Positions 7,630 to 17,700 of a stretch of 64,000 nucleotides of DNA are shown here, piece after piece. The notes under the pieces are model-generated. The model did no database searches, had not been told where the DNA came from, and saw only the letters and a list, made by a program, of their open reading frames with translations. Each line of letters begins with the position of its first letter. Positions within the stretch are counted from its first letter, which is position 1. Location: positions 53,053-117,052 of the forward strand of contig JAFEGM010000004.1 in assembly GCA_018240025.1 (NCBI GenBank), written 5' to 3'. This DNA comes from Verrucomicrobiota bacterium. Lineage in GTDB: Bacteria > Verrucomicrobiota > Verrucomicrobiia > Chthoniobacterales > SZAS-18. Made by a program: the position numbers and the translations under genes.

Positions 7630-8994
7630 ATGGCTTCTCTTCGCGTTCGCAAAGCTCCGCGCATTTCCGCGGAGATTCGTGTGCCCGGAGATAAGAGCAT
7701 CTCGCACCGCGCGGTCATGCTGGCCTCGCTCAGCAACGGCACCTGCGTGCTGCGCGGCTTCCTGCCCGGCGAGGATTGTCTGGCCACGGTCAATGCCTTG
7801 CGGGCGCTCGGCGTGGACATCGAGCAGCCGGAGCCGACCACCCTGATCGTCCGCGGCGCGCGCCGCAAACTCGCGCCCGCCGGCAAGCCCATCGACTGCG
7901 GCAACTCCGGCACGACCATGCGTCTGCTGGCCGGATTGCTGGCCGGGCAGGAATTTACGACCACCCTGGTGGGCGATCCCTCGCTTTCTCGCCGGCCCAT
8001 GCGCCGGGTCATCGAGCCCCTGACCCTCATGGGTGGCCGACTCCTCGCGCACGGAGAGAAGGACGCGCCGCCGCTCGAGATCGTCGGGCAGCCGCTGCGG
8101 GGCACGGAATACCGGCTCCCCATCGCCAGCGCCCAGATCAAGAGCTGCGTGCTGCTGGCCGGCCTTTTCGCCGAGGGGCGGACCACGGTCATCGAGAGTG
8201 CCCCCAGTCGGGATCACACCGAGCGGTTGCTGGATTACTTCCTCGTCCCCTTGCAGCGCGAGATGGTCGATGTGGACGGCAAACGCGAGTCGCGCCTGAC
8301 CATCGAAGGCGGTGCCATGCCGGAGTCGCGCGACTTCAATATCCCCGGTGACATCTCGGGGGCCGCCTTCTGGCTGGCTGCCGCTGCGGCTCAGCCAGGC
8401 GCCCACCTGCTGGTGAAGGACGTGGGGCTGAACGACACCCGCACGGGGATCCTCAGCGTTCTGCTCCGCATGGGCGCACGCGTCCGCGAGGTGGTCGAGA
8501 GCATCGACCAGATCGAACGCATCGGCAGCATCGAGATCGCGGGCGGCGAACTGCGTGGCACGGTCATCGAAGGCGGGGAAATCCCCAACGTGATCGACGA
8601 ACTGCCCATCATCGCGGTGCTCGGCGCGCTGGCCGAGGGAGAGACGATCATCCGCGACGCCGCCGAGCTGCGGGTCAAGGAAACCGACCGTCTGGCCGCG
8701 CTGGCTGCCAACCTCCGCGCCATGGGTGGTGAGGTGGAAGAGCAGCCGGATGGCCTCGTCATCCAGGGAGGTCGGCCGCTGAAGGGCGCCACGCTGCCGA
8801 GTTTCGGCGATCACCGCATCGCCATGGCCTTCGCCATCGCCGGCCTCTTTGCGAGCGGCGAAACCGTGATCGAAGACACCGACTGCATCGCCACCTCCTA
8901 TCCGGGCTTCGAGGAGACGCTGCAGCGCGTGCTCGAACTCTCCGTCGAAGGCGAGGCCCCGACGCCCGTGATTTCCACGGCCCCGCCGACGTAG
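7630..8994 (+). CDS. aroA: 3-phosphoshikimate 1-carboxyvinyltransferase (EPSP synthase)
   Basis: 454 residues. Start ATG at 7630 gives MASLRVRKAPRISAEIRVPG, followed by DKSISHRAVMLASLSNG. Other signatures are CGNSGTTMRLLAGLLAGQ (GNSGTT PEP/S3P site), SLSRRPMRRVIEPL and the C-terminal DHRIAMAFAIAG. The enzyme joins shikimate-3-phosphate and PEP in the sixth shikimate step. Length and motifs are full and normal. The residue after the RLLAG loop keeps the ordinary class pattern; I do not infer inhibitor sensitivity. Follows tyrA by 38 bp. Confidence 0.95.
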   Translation: MASLRVRKAPRISAEIRVPGDKSISHRAVMLASLSNGTCVLRGFLPGEDCLATVNALRALGVDIEQPEPTTLIVRGARRKLAPAGKPIDCGNSGTTMRLLAGLLAGQEFTTTLVGDPSLSRRPMRRVIEPLTLMGGRLLAHGEKDAPPLEIVGQPLRGTEYRLPIASAQIKSCVLLAGLFAEGRTTVIESAPSRDHTERLLDYFLVPLQREMVDVDGKRESRLTIEGGAMPESRDFNIPGDISGAAFWLAAAAAQPGAHLLVKDVGLNDTRTGILSVLLRMGARVREVVESIDQIERIGSIEIAGGELRGTVIEGGEIPNVIDELPIIAVLGALAEGETIIRDAAELRVKETDRLAALAANLRAMGGEVEEQPDGLVIQGGRPLKGATLPSFGDHRIAMAFAIAGLFASGETVIEDTDCIATSYPGFEETLQRVLELSVEGEAPTPVISTAPPT

Positions 8995-9147
8995 GCGCGG
9001 GTGGACCCGGCCCGCCTTCGGAAGGGGGAGGGATTTCACGAGAAACCGGTTTCGAGTTGCGAGTTCTCTCCGAGGCTGCCCTGTTGCGGGAAGCGCCCGA
9101 GGGGAGACCTCGTGGCCTTCGGTTTCGACCACGCCTCTCGTCCCCCA

Positions 9148-9819
9148 ATGCATCTAGTGATCGCCATCGACGGACCCGCTGCCTCGGGCAAAAGCAGCGT
9201 GGCCCGCGCGCTCGCCTATTCGTTCGGTTTCGCCTACATCAACACCGGCGCCATGTACCGCGCCGCCACCTGGCAGGTCCTGCGCCGCGGGGTGGATCCG
9301 CTCGACGAAGCCGCGGTGGCCGCGGCGATGGAAGCCAGCCAGATCGTGACCGGGCTGAATGGGCTGAAGGAATCGACCATCACGCTCGACGGCGACGATC
9401 CCACGCCCTTCCTGCGCGACGAGGCGATCAACCACCACGTCTCCAACGTCTCGACCGTGCCGCGCGTGCGCGAGTTGCTCGTGGCCCGGCAGCGGGCCTA
9501 CGCCGAGCGGGACGACATCGTCATGGAGGGCCGAGACATCGGTTCGGCGGTCTTCCCGCAGACCCCTTACAAATTCTACGTCGACGCCTCTCCGGAGGTT
9601 CGGGCGCAGCGCCGCGCGGCCCAGGGCGAGGGCGATTCGATCGCCCAGCGCGACCGCATCGACAGCACCCGCCGGGCCTCGCCGCTGATGATCGCGGAGG
9701 ACGCGCAGGTCATCGACAGCTCCCGCCTGACGATCGAGGGCGTGGTCGGCGAGATCATCGGCCGGCTGAAGCTCAAGCGCTTTCCGCTGCCGCCGCTGGC
9801 CCGCCTGACACGGGAATGA
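9148..9819 (+). CDS. cmk: cytidylate kinase
   Basis: 223 residues. The P-loop IAIDGPAASGKSSVARAL and the following FAYINTGAMYRAAT are diagnostic for CMP/dCMP kinase; DIVMEGRDIGSAVFP and RRAAQGEG/RDRIDSTR complete the LID and NMP-binding regions. It phosphorylates CMP and dCMP. The ATG at 9148 is right before the P-loop strand, and the 49-residue in-frame extension upstream is not family-like. Placement after aroA is common in several phyla. It faces the convergent SulP gene with a 21-bp gap. Confidence 0.95.
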   Translation: MHLVIAIDGPAASGKSSVARALAYSFGFAYINTGAMYRAATWQVLRRGVDPLDEAAVAAAMEASQIVTGLNGLKESTITLDGDDPTPFLRDEAINHHVSNVSTVPRVRELLVARQRAYAERDDIVMEGRDIGSAVFPQTPYKFYVDASPEVRAQRRAAQGEGDSIAQRDRIDSTRRASPLMIAEDAQVIDSSRLTIEGVVGEIIGRLKLKRFPLPPLARLTRE

Positions 9820-9840
9820 GTCTTCGCGCTGCCTGAGGGC

Positions 9841-12078
9841 TCACCACTCGTACAGCGCGCGCAGTTCCATATCGGTGCGCCGCAGCCGGCGGGCCAACGT
9901 GCGGGCGAGGCGCGCGAAGACCTTCACTCCGATGAGCGGGTCACGGTGCGAAGCTTGGTCGAAACGTTTGCGCGAGATGGCGTAGAGCTTCACGTCGGTC
10001 GTGGCCACCGCCGAGGCCGAGCGCTGGCCTTCGTGCAGGAAGGCCATCTCGCCGAAAAAGTTCCCGCGGCCCATCGCGGCCAGATTGTGGTAGCCGGTCT
10101 CGCGCAGATGCAGGACCATGCGGACGATTCCGCTGCGGACGAGGAAGAGCCGGTCGTCCGTGCTCCCGCTTTCGAAGATGGTCGCCCCGGCCGGGAAGGT
10201 GACTTCCTCCAGGCACTCGGCCACGAACTGGATGGTCTGATCCGCCTCGAACTCGCGGAAGAGGTCGAACTCGGCCAGTTCCAGCGGGCGGGCCTCGTCC
10301 GGTCGGGCGGGCGACTCCTCTGCCAGAATGCGGTCCTCCACCCACTGCAGGGCGTCGTCGAGCGTCCCGAAACTGCGCACGTTGGGCCGCATGACGCCGA
10401 CGTGCTGGAAGTACTCCTCCAGATTGTGCCCGCTGGGCAGACTGGCAGGCAGGCGGGAAAAGATGAGATAGCCCTTTCGTTCGGCCAGCCGAGCCTCGAA
10501 CTGCTCGAGCAGATGGGCGGCGCTGAAATCGACCGACTTCACCCGCCGCAGATCGAGGATGAGGTAGCGACACGACTTCAAATCCTGCGCCAGTTCGTTG
10601 TAGAGCTGATCCGTGGTCCCGAAGAAGAGGTTGCCCTGCAGTTCGCAGACCGTGGTCTGGGCGCCGCAGCGCTGCAGGGTGGCCACGTCCTCGGGCAGGC
10701 GGTGCTGTTTGGAGGAAATCTGTTCGCCCGAGATCTTGCGGCGAATGACCGAGGTCTGGATCTGCTCGCGCAGGAACAGGATGATGGCGAAGGCCACGCC
10801 TGCCCCCGCCGCGGCGATCAGATTCGTGCTGACCGCCACCACCACGACCGTGGCGATGACGGTGAAATCCAGCATCGTGGCCCGCTGGCGGAGGAGCTTG
10901 AAGCTGCCCCAATCCACCATCCGCACCGCCACCACGAGGAGGATTCCGGCCAGGCCGGCCACCGGCACCCAAGCGATCCATTGACCGAAGAGCAGGAAGG
11001 CCGCCAGCACGAAGCCCCCTTCCAGCATTCCGCTGAGGCGCGTCTTGCCGCCGCTCTCGAGGTTGACCAGCGTGGCACCCATCGTGCCTGCACCGGGCAT
11101 GCCGCCGACCAACGCGGACAGGGTGTTGCCGATGCCTTGCGCAAGCAGGACCCGGTTCGAATCGTGCCGCGTGCGGGTGAGGGCATCGACCACCACGCAG
11201 GTCTTCAGCGTGTCGACCGAAAGCAGCACGGAGAGCGTGATGGCCGGCACCGCCAGCGCGGCTAAATCGGCCAGCCGCAGGCTCGTGACGGCGTTCCAGG
11301 GTCCGGAGAGGCCGGCCACGATGTGCGAGAGATCTCCGCCGATCGGACCGATGACGAGCTTGTTCTTTTCCAGCGTCAGCAACTCCGGCCGGATCAAGCC
11401 GAGGAGGAAATACACCAGCACGCCGATGGTCAGGCCGATGATCGGTGCCGGGACCCGGCGGGTCAGGCGCGGCGCCAGCAGCACGCCGGCGATGGTGGCC
11501 AGGCCGACCACGATGGCGGGCCATTGCCACAGACTGGGCGAGTTCAGCCCGGTCAGCAGCGGCACGCCGCCACCGAGCCCGAGAAACTTCGGGAACTGTC
11601 CGAGGAAAATGATGACGCCAACGGCGCTGAGGTAGCCCGAGACCACCGGGAACGGGATGTATTTGATCAGCCTTCCGCCGCCAGAAAGGCCATAGACCAC
11701 CTGCAACAGCCCCGACAGGACGGCCACCAGGACCAGCACGACCGCCAGGCGCTCCGGCGGGACCGGTCCCTTCACGCCACTCAGCGTCTCGGTGCAGAGC
11801 GCCGCCAGCACCGCTGCCGCCGGCGCACATGGCGCCGAAATGAGACGGGGAGCACCCCCGACGAACGAGGCCGCCAGCCCGAGCACGATGGCCCCCAGGA
11901 TGCCCGAGCGCACCCCGCTCGCCACGTAGTCGGCCCCGAGGAGCGAGTATACCGCCACACCGAACGCGATGGCCGACGGCAGGGCCACCAGCATGGCGGC
12001 AAATCCGCCCCAAAGTTCACCGGCCCAGCCACCGCTCGCTTGGGCAGGCTGCACGGAAGCGGAAGAGGAAGATGACAT
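9841..12078 (-). CDS. SulP anion transporter with STAS and cyclic-nucleotide-binding domains
   Basis: 745 residues. The first 420 form a SulP (SLC26) membrane domain with 12-14 helices (ELWGGFAAMLVALPSAIAFG; PVVSGYLSAVGVIIFLGQFP; GGMPGAGTMGATLVNLESGG). A STAS domain follows at about 460-570 (YLILDLRRVKSVDFSAAHLL). The C-terminal cNMP-binding domain spans about 610-735 (FPAGATIFESGSTDDRLFLV, GNFFGEMAFLHEGQRSASA). Substrate may be sulfate, bicarbonate or a dicarboxylate. The fused cNMP domain suggests direct ligand or allosteric control of transport. Start at 12078 chosen for MSSSSSASV just before the membrane domain. Confidence 0.87.
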   Translation of the reverse strand: MSSSSSASVQPAQASGGWAGELWGGFAAMLVALPSAIAFGVAVYSLLGADYVASGVRSGILGAIVLGLAASFVGGAPRLISAPCAPAAAVLAALCTETLSGVKGPVPPERLAVVLVLVAVLSGLLQVVYGLSGGGRLIKYIPFPVVSGYLSAVGVIIFLGQFPKFLGLGGGVPLLTGLNSPSLWQWPAIVVGLATIAGVLLAPRLTRRVPAPIIGLTIGVLVYFLLGLIRPELLTLEKNKLVIGPIGGDLSHIVAGLSGPWNAVTSLRLADLAALAVPAITLSVLLSVDTLKTCVVVDALTRTRHDSNRVLLAQGIGNTLSALVGGMPGAGTMGATLVNLESGGKTRLSGMLEGGFVLAAFLLFGQWIAWVPVAGLAGILLVVAVRMVDWGSFKLLRQRATMLDFTVIATVVVVAVSTNLIAAAGAGVAFAIILFLREQIQTSVIRRKISGEQISSKQHRLPEDVATLQRCGAQTTVCELQGNLFFGTTDQLYNELAQDLKSCRYLILDLRRVKSVDFSAAHLLEQFEARLAERKGYLIFSRLPASLPSGHNLEEYFQHVGVMRPNVRSFGTLDDALQWVEDRILAEESPARPDEARPLELAEFDLFREFEADQTIQFVAECLEEVTFPAGATIFESGSTDDRLFLVRSGIVRMVLHLRETGYHNLAAMGRGNFFGEMAFLHEGQRSASAVATTDVKLYAISRKRFDQASHRDPLIGVKVFARLARTLARRLRRTDMELRALYEW

Positions 12079-12184
12079 GGCAAACCGCAGAACCGGCCGG
12101 GGGACCGGATGCGGCGTTTTAGGGGGCCGCGCTGAATGCGGCAAGCCTGTAACAAAACTCCCGCCCGCTTTCCACTCGGCTCGA

Positions 12185-13033
12185 TCAGCTGCGCTCCGTT
12201 TGCCCGGCCTGCGCTCCGCTCCTCAGCCGTCGTGTCAGCGCCCCCGCCAGACACATTGCCGCCACCACCCCGCCGACCACCGTGCCGGGCTCGGGAATGG
12301 CATAGAAGAAGGTCCGCGCGTTGCCGCTGAAGGCGCCCAGCGTGTAGGTCCCCCGGATGAAGTAGTTCGGGGTGGAGACGGCGAAGATGTTCAGCCGATC
12401 CTGATTGTCCGCGCCGGGCGAACTCGAGAGCACCGCCAAGGCGAGGCCCGTGCCGCGACCGAAGACGGCGTCCACCAATTGGGTGTTGGGCCCGCTGGTG
12501 ATGTACGTGTCGTCGCCCCCGCCGAGCATGCCGTCCAAGCCGAAGAGCACACCGATGGTCCGGTCGTTATAGACATAGCCGCCGGCCGGGACTGTGAACA
12601 TGATCTCCGGAAGGTTGCTGTCCGCCTGGAAGGAGACGTCGGCGATGCTGAATTGCGCATCGCCCGCTCCCCGGACGATGCCGAAGCCGAAGAAGAGCCG
12701 GTTGCCGAGTTCATTCGCAAAGGCTGGCCCGAAGGTACCGCCGGGATCGGCATCGCCCATCCAGGACGGAAAATCGGTCACCACGTTGGCCGTGTTCGGG
12801 AGTGAGGCATCGTTGGGCAGTCCCTGGTAGTAGCCCGGCGTGCCAGGGGTGCCGAGGGAGCCCGCACCCTGCAGCAGGGCATTGGCGGCATTGCCGTTGT
12901 AGGTCGGCCCATTGGGCGAGAACTGCGCGTTCGGACCGATCGACGGCACGACGAACATGTTCGGATCCGCCTGCAGTCCGGCGGTGGCAAGGCATCCCAG
13001 GGCGATGCAGACGGCGAGCCGCAGTACGTTCAT
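12185..13033 (-). CDS. PEP-CTERM sorting domain protein
   Basis: 282 residues with an N-terminal signal peptide (MNVLRLAVCIALGCLATAGL) and a C-terminal PEP-CTERM tail: AIPEPGTVVGGVVAAMCLAG followed by an arginine-rich end (TRRLRSG). The tail is recognised by exosortase, which is encoded at 41006-42283 in this window. The body is rich in Gly/Asn/Asp and has no domain I recognise. It is presumably exported, processed and placed in the envelope or extracellular matrix. Confidence 0.85.
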   Translation of the reverse strand: MNVLRLAVCIALGCLATAGLQADPNMFVVPSIGPNAQFSPNGPTYNGNAANALLQGAGSLGTPGTPGYYQGLPNDASLPNTANVVTDFPSWMGDADPGGTFGPAFANELGNRLFFGFGIVRGAGDAQFSIADVSFQADSNLPEIMFTVPAGGYVYNDRTIGVLFGLDGMLGGGDDTYITSGPNTQLVDAVFGRGTGLALAVLSSSPGADNQDRLNIFAVSTPNYFIRGTYTLGAFSGNARTFFYAIPEPGTVVGGVVAAMCLAGALTRRLRSGAQAGQTERS

Positions 13034-13131
13034 TCGGCGAGGTTACCTGGCGCCGCCGCCGATGGGAAGATCGAAGCGACCGTCCATAGCCGCGCCAAGG
13101 CGCGTCCGTTGGCTCACAAGCCGTCTCCGGG

Positions 13132-14001
13132 TCAGGGCTGGATCAGCGCGCTCTGCGCTGCCCGAATGCGATAGAATCCCTTCGCGTTCGGATCGGTCGC
13201 GCTAGTCGTCGAGGTCGTGCCGCCGCTGGGGAGAATCGTCCCACCCAGCGCCGCGAACGCGCCGGGATTCAGATTTGCGTTGTACTCCAGCGTGTAGAAA
13301 CGCGACGGCACGCTGGTGAAGGTGATGTTCAGATTGGAAGCGGCCTTCACGAACGAGGTGATCTTCAGCGTCGAATTGGGATCGTTCGGATCGGTCCCGT
13401 CGAGATACTCCTGCAGGTCGCTGATGCCGTCGCCGTCGCGATCGGTCACCGCACTGGCGATGGCCAGGCTGCCGAAATTCTGCAGCTCCCAGGCGTCGGT
13501 GATGCCGTCGCCGTCGGAGTCCACGCCCTTCTTGATCTTGTCGGTGAAGACCAGGACGGTCAGATCGCCCAGATTGATCCAGCCGATGTTGGCCCCGTAG
13601 GCGTAGCCGGTCAGTTTGCCCGTTTGCAGGTCGACCTTGGGATCGCCGGTGGCCTCGAAATTGATCCAGCCCACGTTGGCCCCGTAGGCGAACCCACGCA
13701 GACGCCCGTCCTGCTGACGGTTGACGCCGAAGTCCGTGGCCGACGTGTTGCTGTATTGAATCTGGTTGCTCGGGGTGCCGCCGCCGAAGTTGATCCAGCC
13801 GATGTTCGCTCCGTAGGCGTACCCGGAACAGACGTATTCCCCGATGACGACGCCGTTGGTCGCGTCCCCGCGCATTCCGATCCAGCCCGCGTTGGCCGCG
13901 TAGGCGTACTGGTTGGTCGAGTTGATGGTCGTCTGCGCGGAAGCGGAGAGCGCCGCCGCACAGAGGAGGGCGGCGGAGAGGGCATGGCGGCGGGAGTTCA
14001 T
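13132..14001 (-). CDS. secreted protein with YGANxGWINF repeats and TSP3-type calcium repeats
   Basis: 289 residues with a signal peptide ending ALSASAQ. Residues 30-160 hold four copies of a motif: YAYAANAGWIGM, YAYGANIGWINF, FAYGANVGWINF and YAYGANIGWINL, spaced about 40 residues apart. Next come two calcium-binding thrombospondin type 3-like repeats (DSDGDGITDAWEL and DRDGDGISDLQEYLDGTDP), then a beta domain ending in FYRIRA. AAAGGT upstream of the ATG is a good ribosome binding site and fixes the start at 14001. No membrane anchor is visible, so it is likely a secreted or matrix protein. Function unknown. Confidence 0.85.
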   Translation of the reverse strand: MNSRRHALSAALLCAAALSASAQTTINSTNQYAYAANAGWIGMRGDATNGVVIGEYVCSGYAYGANIGWINFGGGTPSNQIQYSNTSATDFGVNRQQDGRLRGFAYGANVGWINFEATGDPKVDLQTGKLTGYAYGANIGWINLGDLTVLVFTDKIKKGVDSDGDGITDAWELQNFGSLAIASAVTDRDGDGISDLQEYLDGTDPNDPNSTLKITSFVKAASNLNITFTSVPSRFYTLEYNANLNPGAFAALGGTILPSGGTTSTTSATDPNAKGFYRIRAAQSALIQP

Positions 14002-14210
14002 GGGCGGACCTTTGAGGTGTATACCGGTTCGATACGCCATCGTTACAGGAAAAGTTGCACCCTGGGAATACGACCTTTGGGGGATACGGCGATCTGGGAA
14101 GCAGCTTCGCCTCCTTCGAGGGCGAATCGGCCCCGGCCGGGAAAGGCGGCCCGCGACCTTCGCCAAAGTCGGGTTTGGACATCCCTCAACGCTTGCCGTC
14201 GGCCCCCGGG

Positions 14211-14795
14211 ATGTGTTTGCTCGAATACGTGTACGGCATGGTCAACAAGGCGGTGCAGGATCTCGTCACTTCCCGCTTCGGCGCGGAGAAATGGCAGGAG
14301 ATTCGCGAGAAAGCAGGCGTGGACGACGAACTCTTCGTCACCAACCAGGGCTACCCCGACGAATTGACCTACCGGCTGGTCGAGGTCGCTTCCAGCGTGC
14401 TGCAACTCCCGGCGGAACAGGTGCTGCAGGCCTTCGGGGAGTACTGGATCCTGGAAACGGCGCAGGTCGGCTACGGCGCCATGATGCGCGCCGGCGGCAA
14501 ATCGCTCCGCGAATTCCTGGTCAATCTGCCCAACTTCCACACGCGGGTGAGCATGATCTTTCCGCATCTCCAGCCGCCCCGCTTCGGCTGCACAGAGATC
14601 ACCGACAGCTCGCTGGAGCTGCACTACCACACCCACCGGCCCGGCCTGCTGCCCTTCGTGCTGGGGCTGCTTTCCGGCCTGGGGAAAATGTACTCCACGC
14701 CGGTGCAGGTCGAGACGCTGGCCAGCCGTGCGGACGGCGCCGATCACGACGTTTTGCGGGTCCGCTGGGGCGAGCCTGAACTTTCCGCGACATGA
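14211..14795 (+). CDS. H-NOX (heme nitric oxide/oxygen binding) sensor protein
   Basis: About 190 residues matching the stand-alone H-NOX fold. Visible features: YGMVNKAVQDLV at the N-terminus; AFGEYWILETAQVGYG; LVNLPNFHTRV, whose His is the proximal heme ligand; and LHYHTHRPGL, the Y-x-S-x-R heme-propionate motif with Thr in place of Ser. The distal-pocket position equivalent to the O2-stabilising Tyr aligns with Phe, so it is expected to be NO-selective (inference). ATG 14211 is used, but GTG 14229 would give the family-typical MYG start and put the heme His at 104. Its stop overlaps the next start (ATGA), pairing it with the hybrid kinase. Confidence 0.9.
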   Translation: MCLLEYVYGMVNKAVQDLVTSRFGAEKWQEIREKAGVDDELFVTNQGYPDELTYRLVEVASSVLQLPAEQVLQAFGEYWILETAQVGYGAMMRAGGKSLREFLVNLPNFHTRVSMIFPHLQPPRFGCTEITDSSLELHYHTHRPGLLPFVLGLLSGLGKMYSTPVQVETLASRADGADHDVLRVRWGEPELSAT

Positions 14796-17700
14796 ACTTT
14801 TCGGCGCCCGTGGCCCAGCAGGCCCGCATCGGACTTCCTCCTCAGATTTTCGCCCGGGCATTCCCGTTTCATTTCGCCCTCGATGCCCACGGCCGCATCG
14901 TCCAAACCGGCGTCACGCTTCGCCGGCTCTGCCCGGATCTGACCGGCGCGGCGACGGTCGACGAGGTGTTCGACGTCATCCAGCCGGCGGAGCGGGGGCC
15001 GCTCAGCTCCCTGATGCACGAGCACGGGTCGTTGCTCTTCATCGAGCATCGGCCGACGAAGATCCGCCTGCGCGGCCAGTTCGCGCGGGGCGACGCCCCC
15101 GGCACGGCCGTGTTTCTGGGCTCGCTCTGGCTGACCGATCCCGGCGATCTCGACCGACTCGGGCTCTCGTTCGAGGACTTCGCGGTCCACGACCCCATCG
15201 TCGACCTCCTGCAGGTCGTACAGGCGCAGAAGATCGCCTTCGAGGACATGCAGCGGCTGGCGCAGAGCCTCACCCAGCAGCGCGGCCAGCTGCGGGCCAT
15301 CAACGAGCAGGCGCGCAAGGGCGAGGCCGAAGCCCGCAAGCTGGCCCACGTCGCCGCGCGCACGGACAACCTGGTCGTCGTGACCGACGCGGCCGGACAC
15401 GTCGAGTGGGTCAATGAAGCCTTCGTCCGCGCCACCGGCTACCAGCTCGAAGACATCCGGGGACGGCGACCGGGCGACCTGCTGCAGGGCCCCGAGACGG
15501 ATCCGGCCACGGTGGCGCTGATGCGCAATCGTCTGCGCGAAGGCGAGGGCTTCGAGACCGAAATTCTCAACTACCGCAAGGACGGCACGACGTACTGGCT
15601 CCACGTCGAGGTGCAGCCGATCAAGGACGAGACCGGCGCGATCACCAATTTCATCGCGGTCGAGCGGGACATCACCGCGCAGCGCCGCGAGGCGCAGCGG
15701 CATCGCCTGCAGGCTGCGGTTTCGCGCGCCCTGGCCAACGCCGATTCGCTGCGCGAGGGCATCGCCCGCGTCATGCAGGCCATCTGCCACGGCCTGGGCT
15801 GGCAGTTCGCCGCCTTCTGGGTGCGCGAGCCCGACGAACCCGAATTGCATTATGTCGAACTCTGGCACGAGCCGGGGGAGGACTACGGCGATTTCGAAAA
15901 GAAGACGCGGACCCTGCGCTACGCCCCGGGCGACGGTATGCCCGGGAGAACCTGGGCCACGCGCGACTTGCTCTGGATTCAGGACGTGGCCCAGGACCGC
16001 ACGCTGCCGCGAGGCCCGCTGGCCGGGCTCGTCGGGCTGCATGGCGCGGTGGGGATCCCGCTGGAGAAACGGGGCGAAGTCGTCGGCGTGATGGAGTTCT
16101 TCGCCCGCCGCATCGACCAGCCCGATGCGGAGACCGCGCGTCTGCTGGCCGGCTTCGGCGCGCAGATCGGGCAGTTCGTTTCGCGGCAGAATGCGGAGGC
16201 GCAGTTGCGAGCCAACGAGCAGCGCCTCTCGCTCGTGCTGGAGGCGTCCAGCTTCGACTACTGGGATTACGACCTGCGGACGCGGAACGTGGTCTCGAGC
16301 CAGCGCTGGCTGCGTCGGCTCGGCTACGAACCCGACGAACTGCCGGGCTCGGACATGGAGGCTTTGCAACACCCCGACGACAAGCCGCGGGTGGAGGCCG
16401 CCATGCGGGCCCACCTCGAGGGGCGGACGCCGGGGTTCGGGGTGGAGTATCGCCTCGCGGAAAAGAACGGCGGCTGGCGCTGGTTCTATCTGCGCGGCCG
16501 GGTGGTGGAGAGCGACGAAAACGACCGCCCGGTCCGGCTGGCCGGCGTGTCGCTCGACATCTCGGATCGGAAACAGCTCGAGTTCGAGCTCCGCGAGGCC
16601 AAGGAGGCTGCGGAAAGCGCGAGCCGGGCCAAGAGCGAGTTCCTGGCCACGATGAGCCACGAAATTCGCACGCCGATGAACGGCATCATCGGCATGGCCG
16701 GCGTGTTGCGCGGAACGCCCCTCACCACGCTCCAGCGGGAGTGTCTCGACGCGCTCGGCACCAGCGCGGAGGCGTTGCTGGAGATCCTCAACGACATCCT
16801 CGATTTCTCGAAGATCGAGTCGAGCAAGCTGGAGCTGTCGCCGACCGAGTTCTCGCTGCGCGAACTGGTCGAGAGCGTGGTGGATCTGCTCGCCCCGCGC
16901 GCCCACGCCAAGGGCCTCGAACTCTCCTCGGTCCTGCGCGCGCCGCTGCCCGAGCGCGTCCGCGCCGACGAGGGGCGGCTGCGCCAGATTCTCGTCAATC
17001 TGGTCAGCAACGCGGTCAAATTCACCGAGCGCGGGGAAGTGCTGCTGCGGGTGCAGGCGCTGGGTCCGACCAATGGCGCCGCCCGGCTGCGCTTTTCCAT
17101 TCGCGACACGGGCGTCGGCATCCCGGCGGAAGCCGTCACGCGGCTCTTCTCGCCGTTCGTGCAGGTCGATGCCGGCACAGCCCGCCGCTACGGCGGCACC
17201 GGCCTCGGGCTGGCCATCTGCAAGCGTCTGGTCGAACTGATGGACGGGCAGATCGGGGTCGACAGCGAACCCGGGGTCGGCTCCACGTTCTGGTTCGAGG
17301 TGCAATTGGCCGTCGTGACGAGCGCCGACGAGATGGCCTTCGACGCTCACCTGGCCGGCATTCGCGTGCTCATCGCCGACCCGCACCCGGCCGTCTGCGA
17401 ATCGATCGTCGCCATGCTCGCGCCGTGGGGCGTCACCTGCGAAAGCGCAGCCACCATGACCGCGCTGCGGGCCGAGCTCGCGCATGGGCTGAAGATCGGG
17501 GAGCCTTATGCCTCCGTCCTGCTCGATCGCGATCTGCCGGGCGGTTCGCTCGACGAACTGATCCGCGATCTGCGACTGGAGCTGGACGAAGCTGCCCCGC
17601 GCTTCGTTTTCCTTGCACCGCTCGAAGCGCAGAACGAGCTCAGTCCCGCGGCCGCGCGCGCCGATGCGGTGCTGACGAAGCCGGTGAAACAGTCGTCGCT

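Noticed and set aside
14100..14115. possible sigma-54 element TGGGAA-N-TTCGC before the H-NOX gene
   Set aside because: Only GG and GC match; such pairs occur often by chance in GC-rich DNA.
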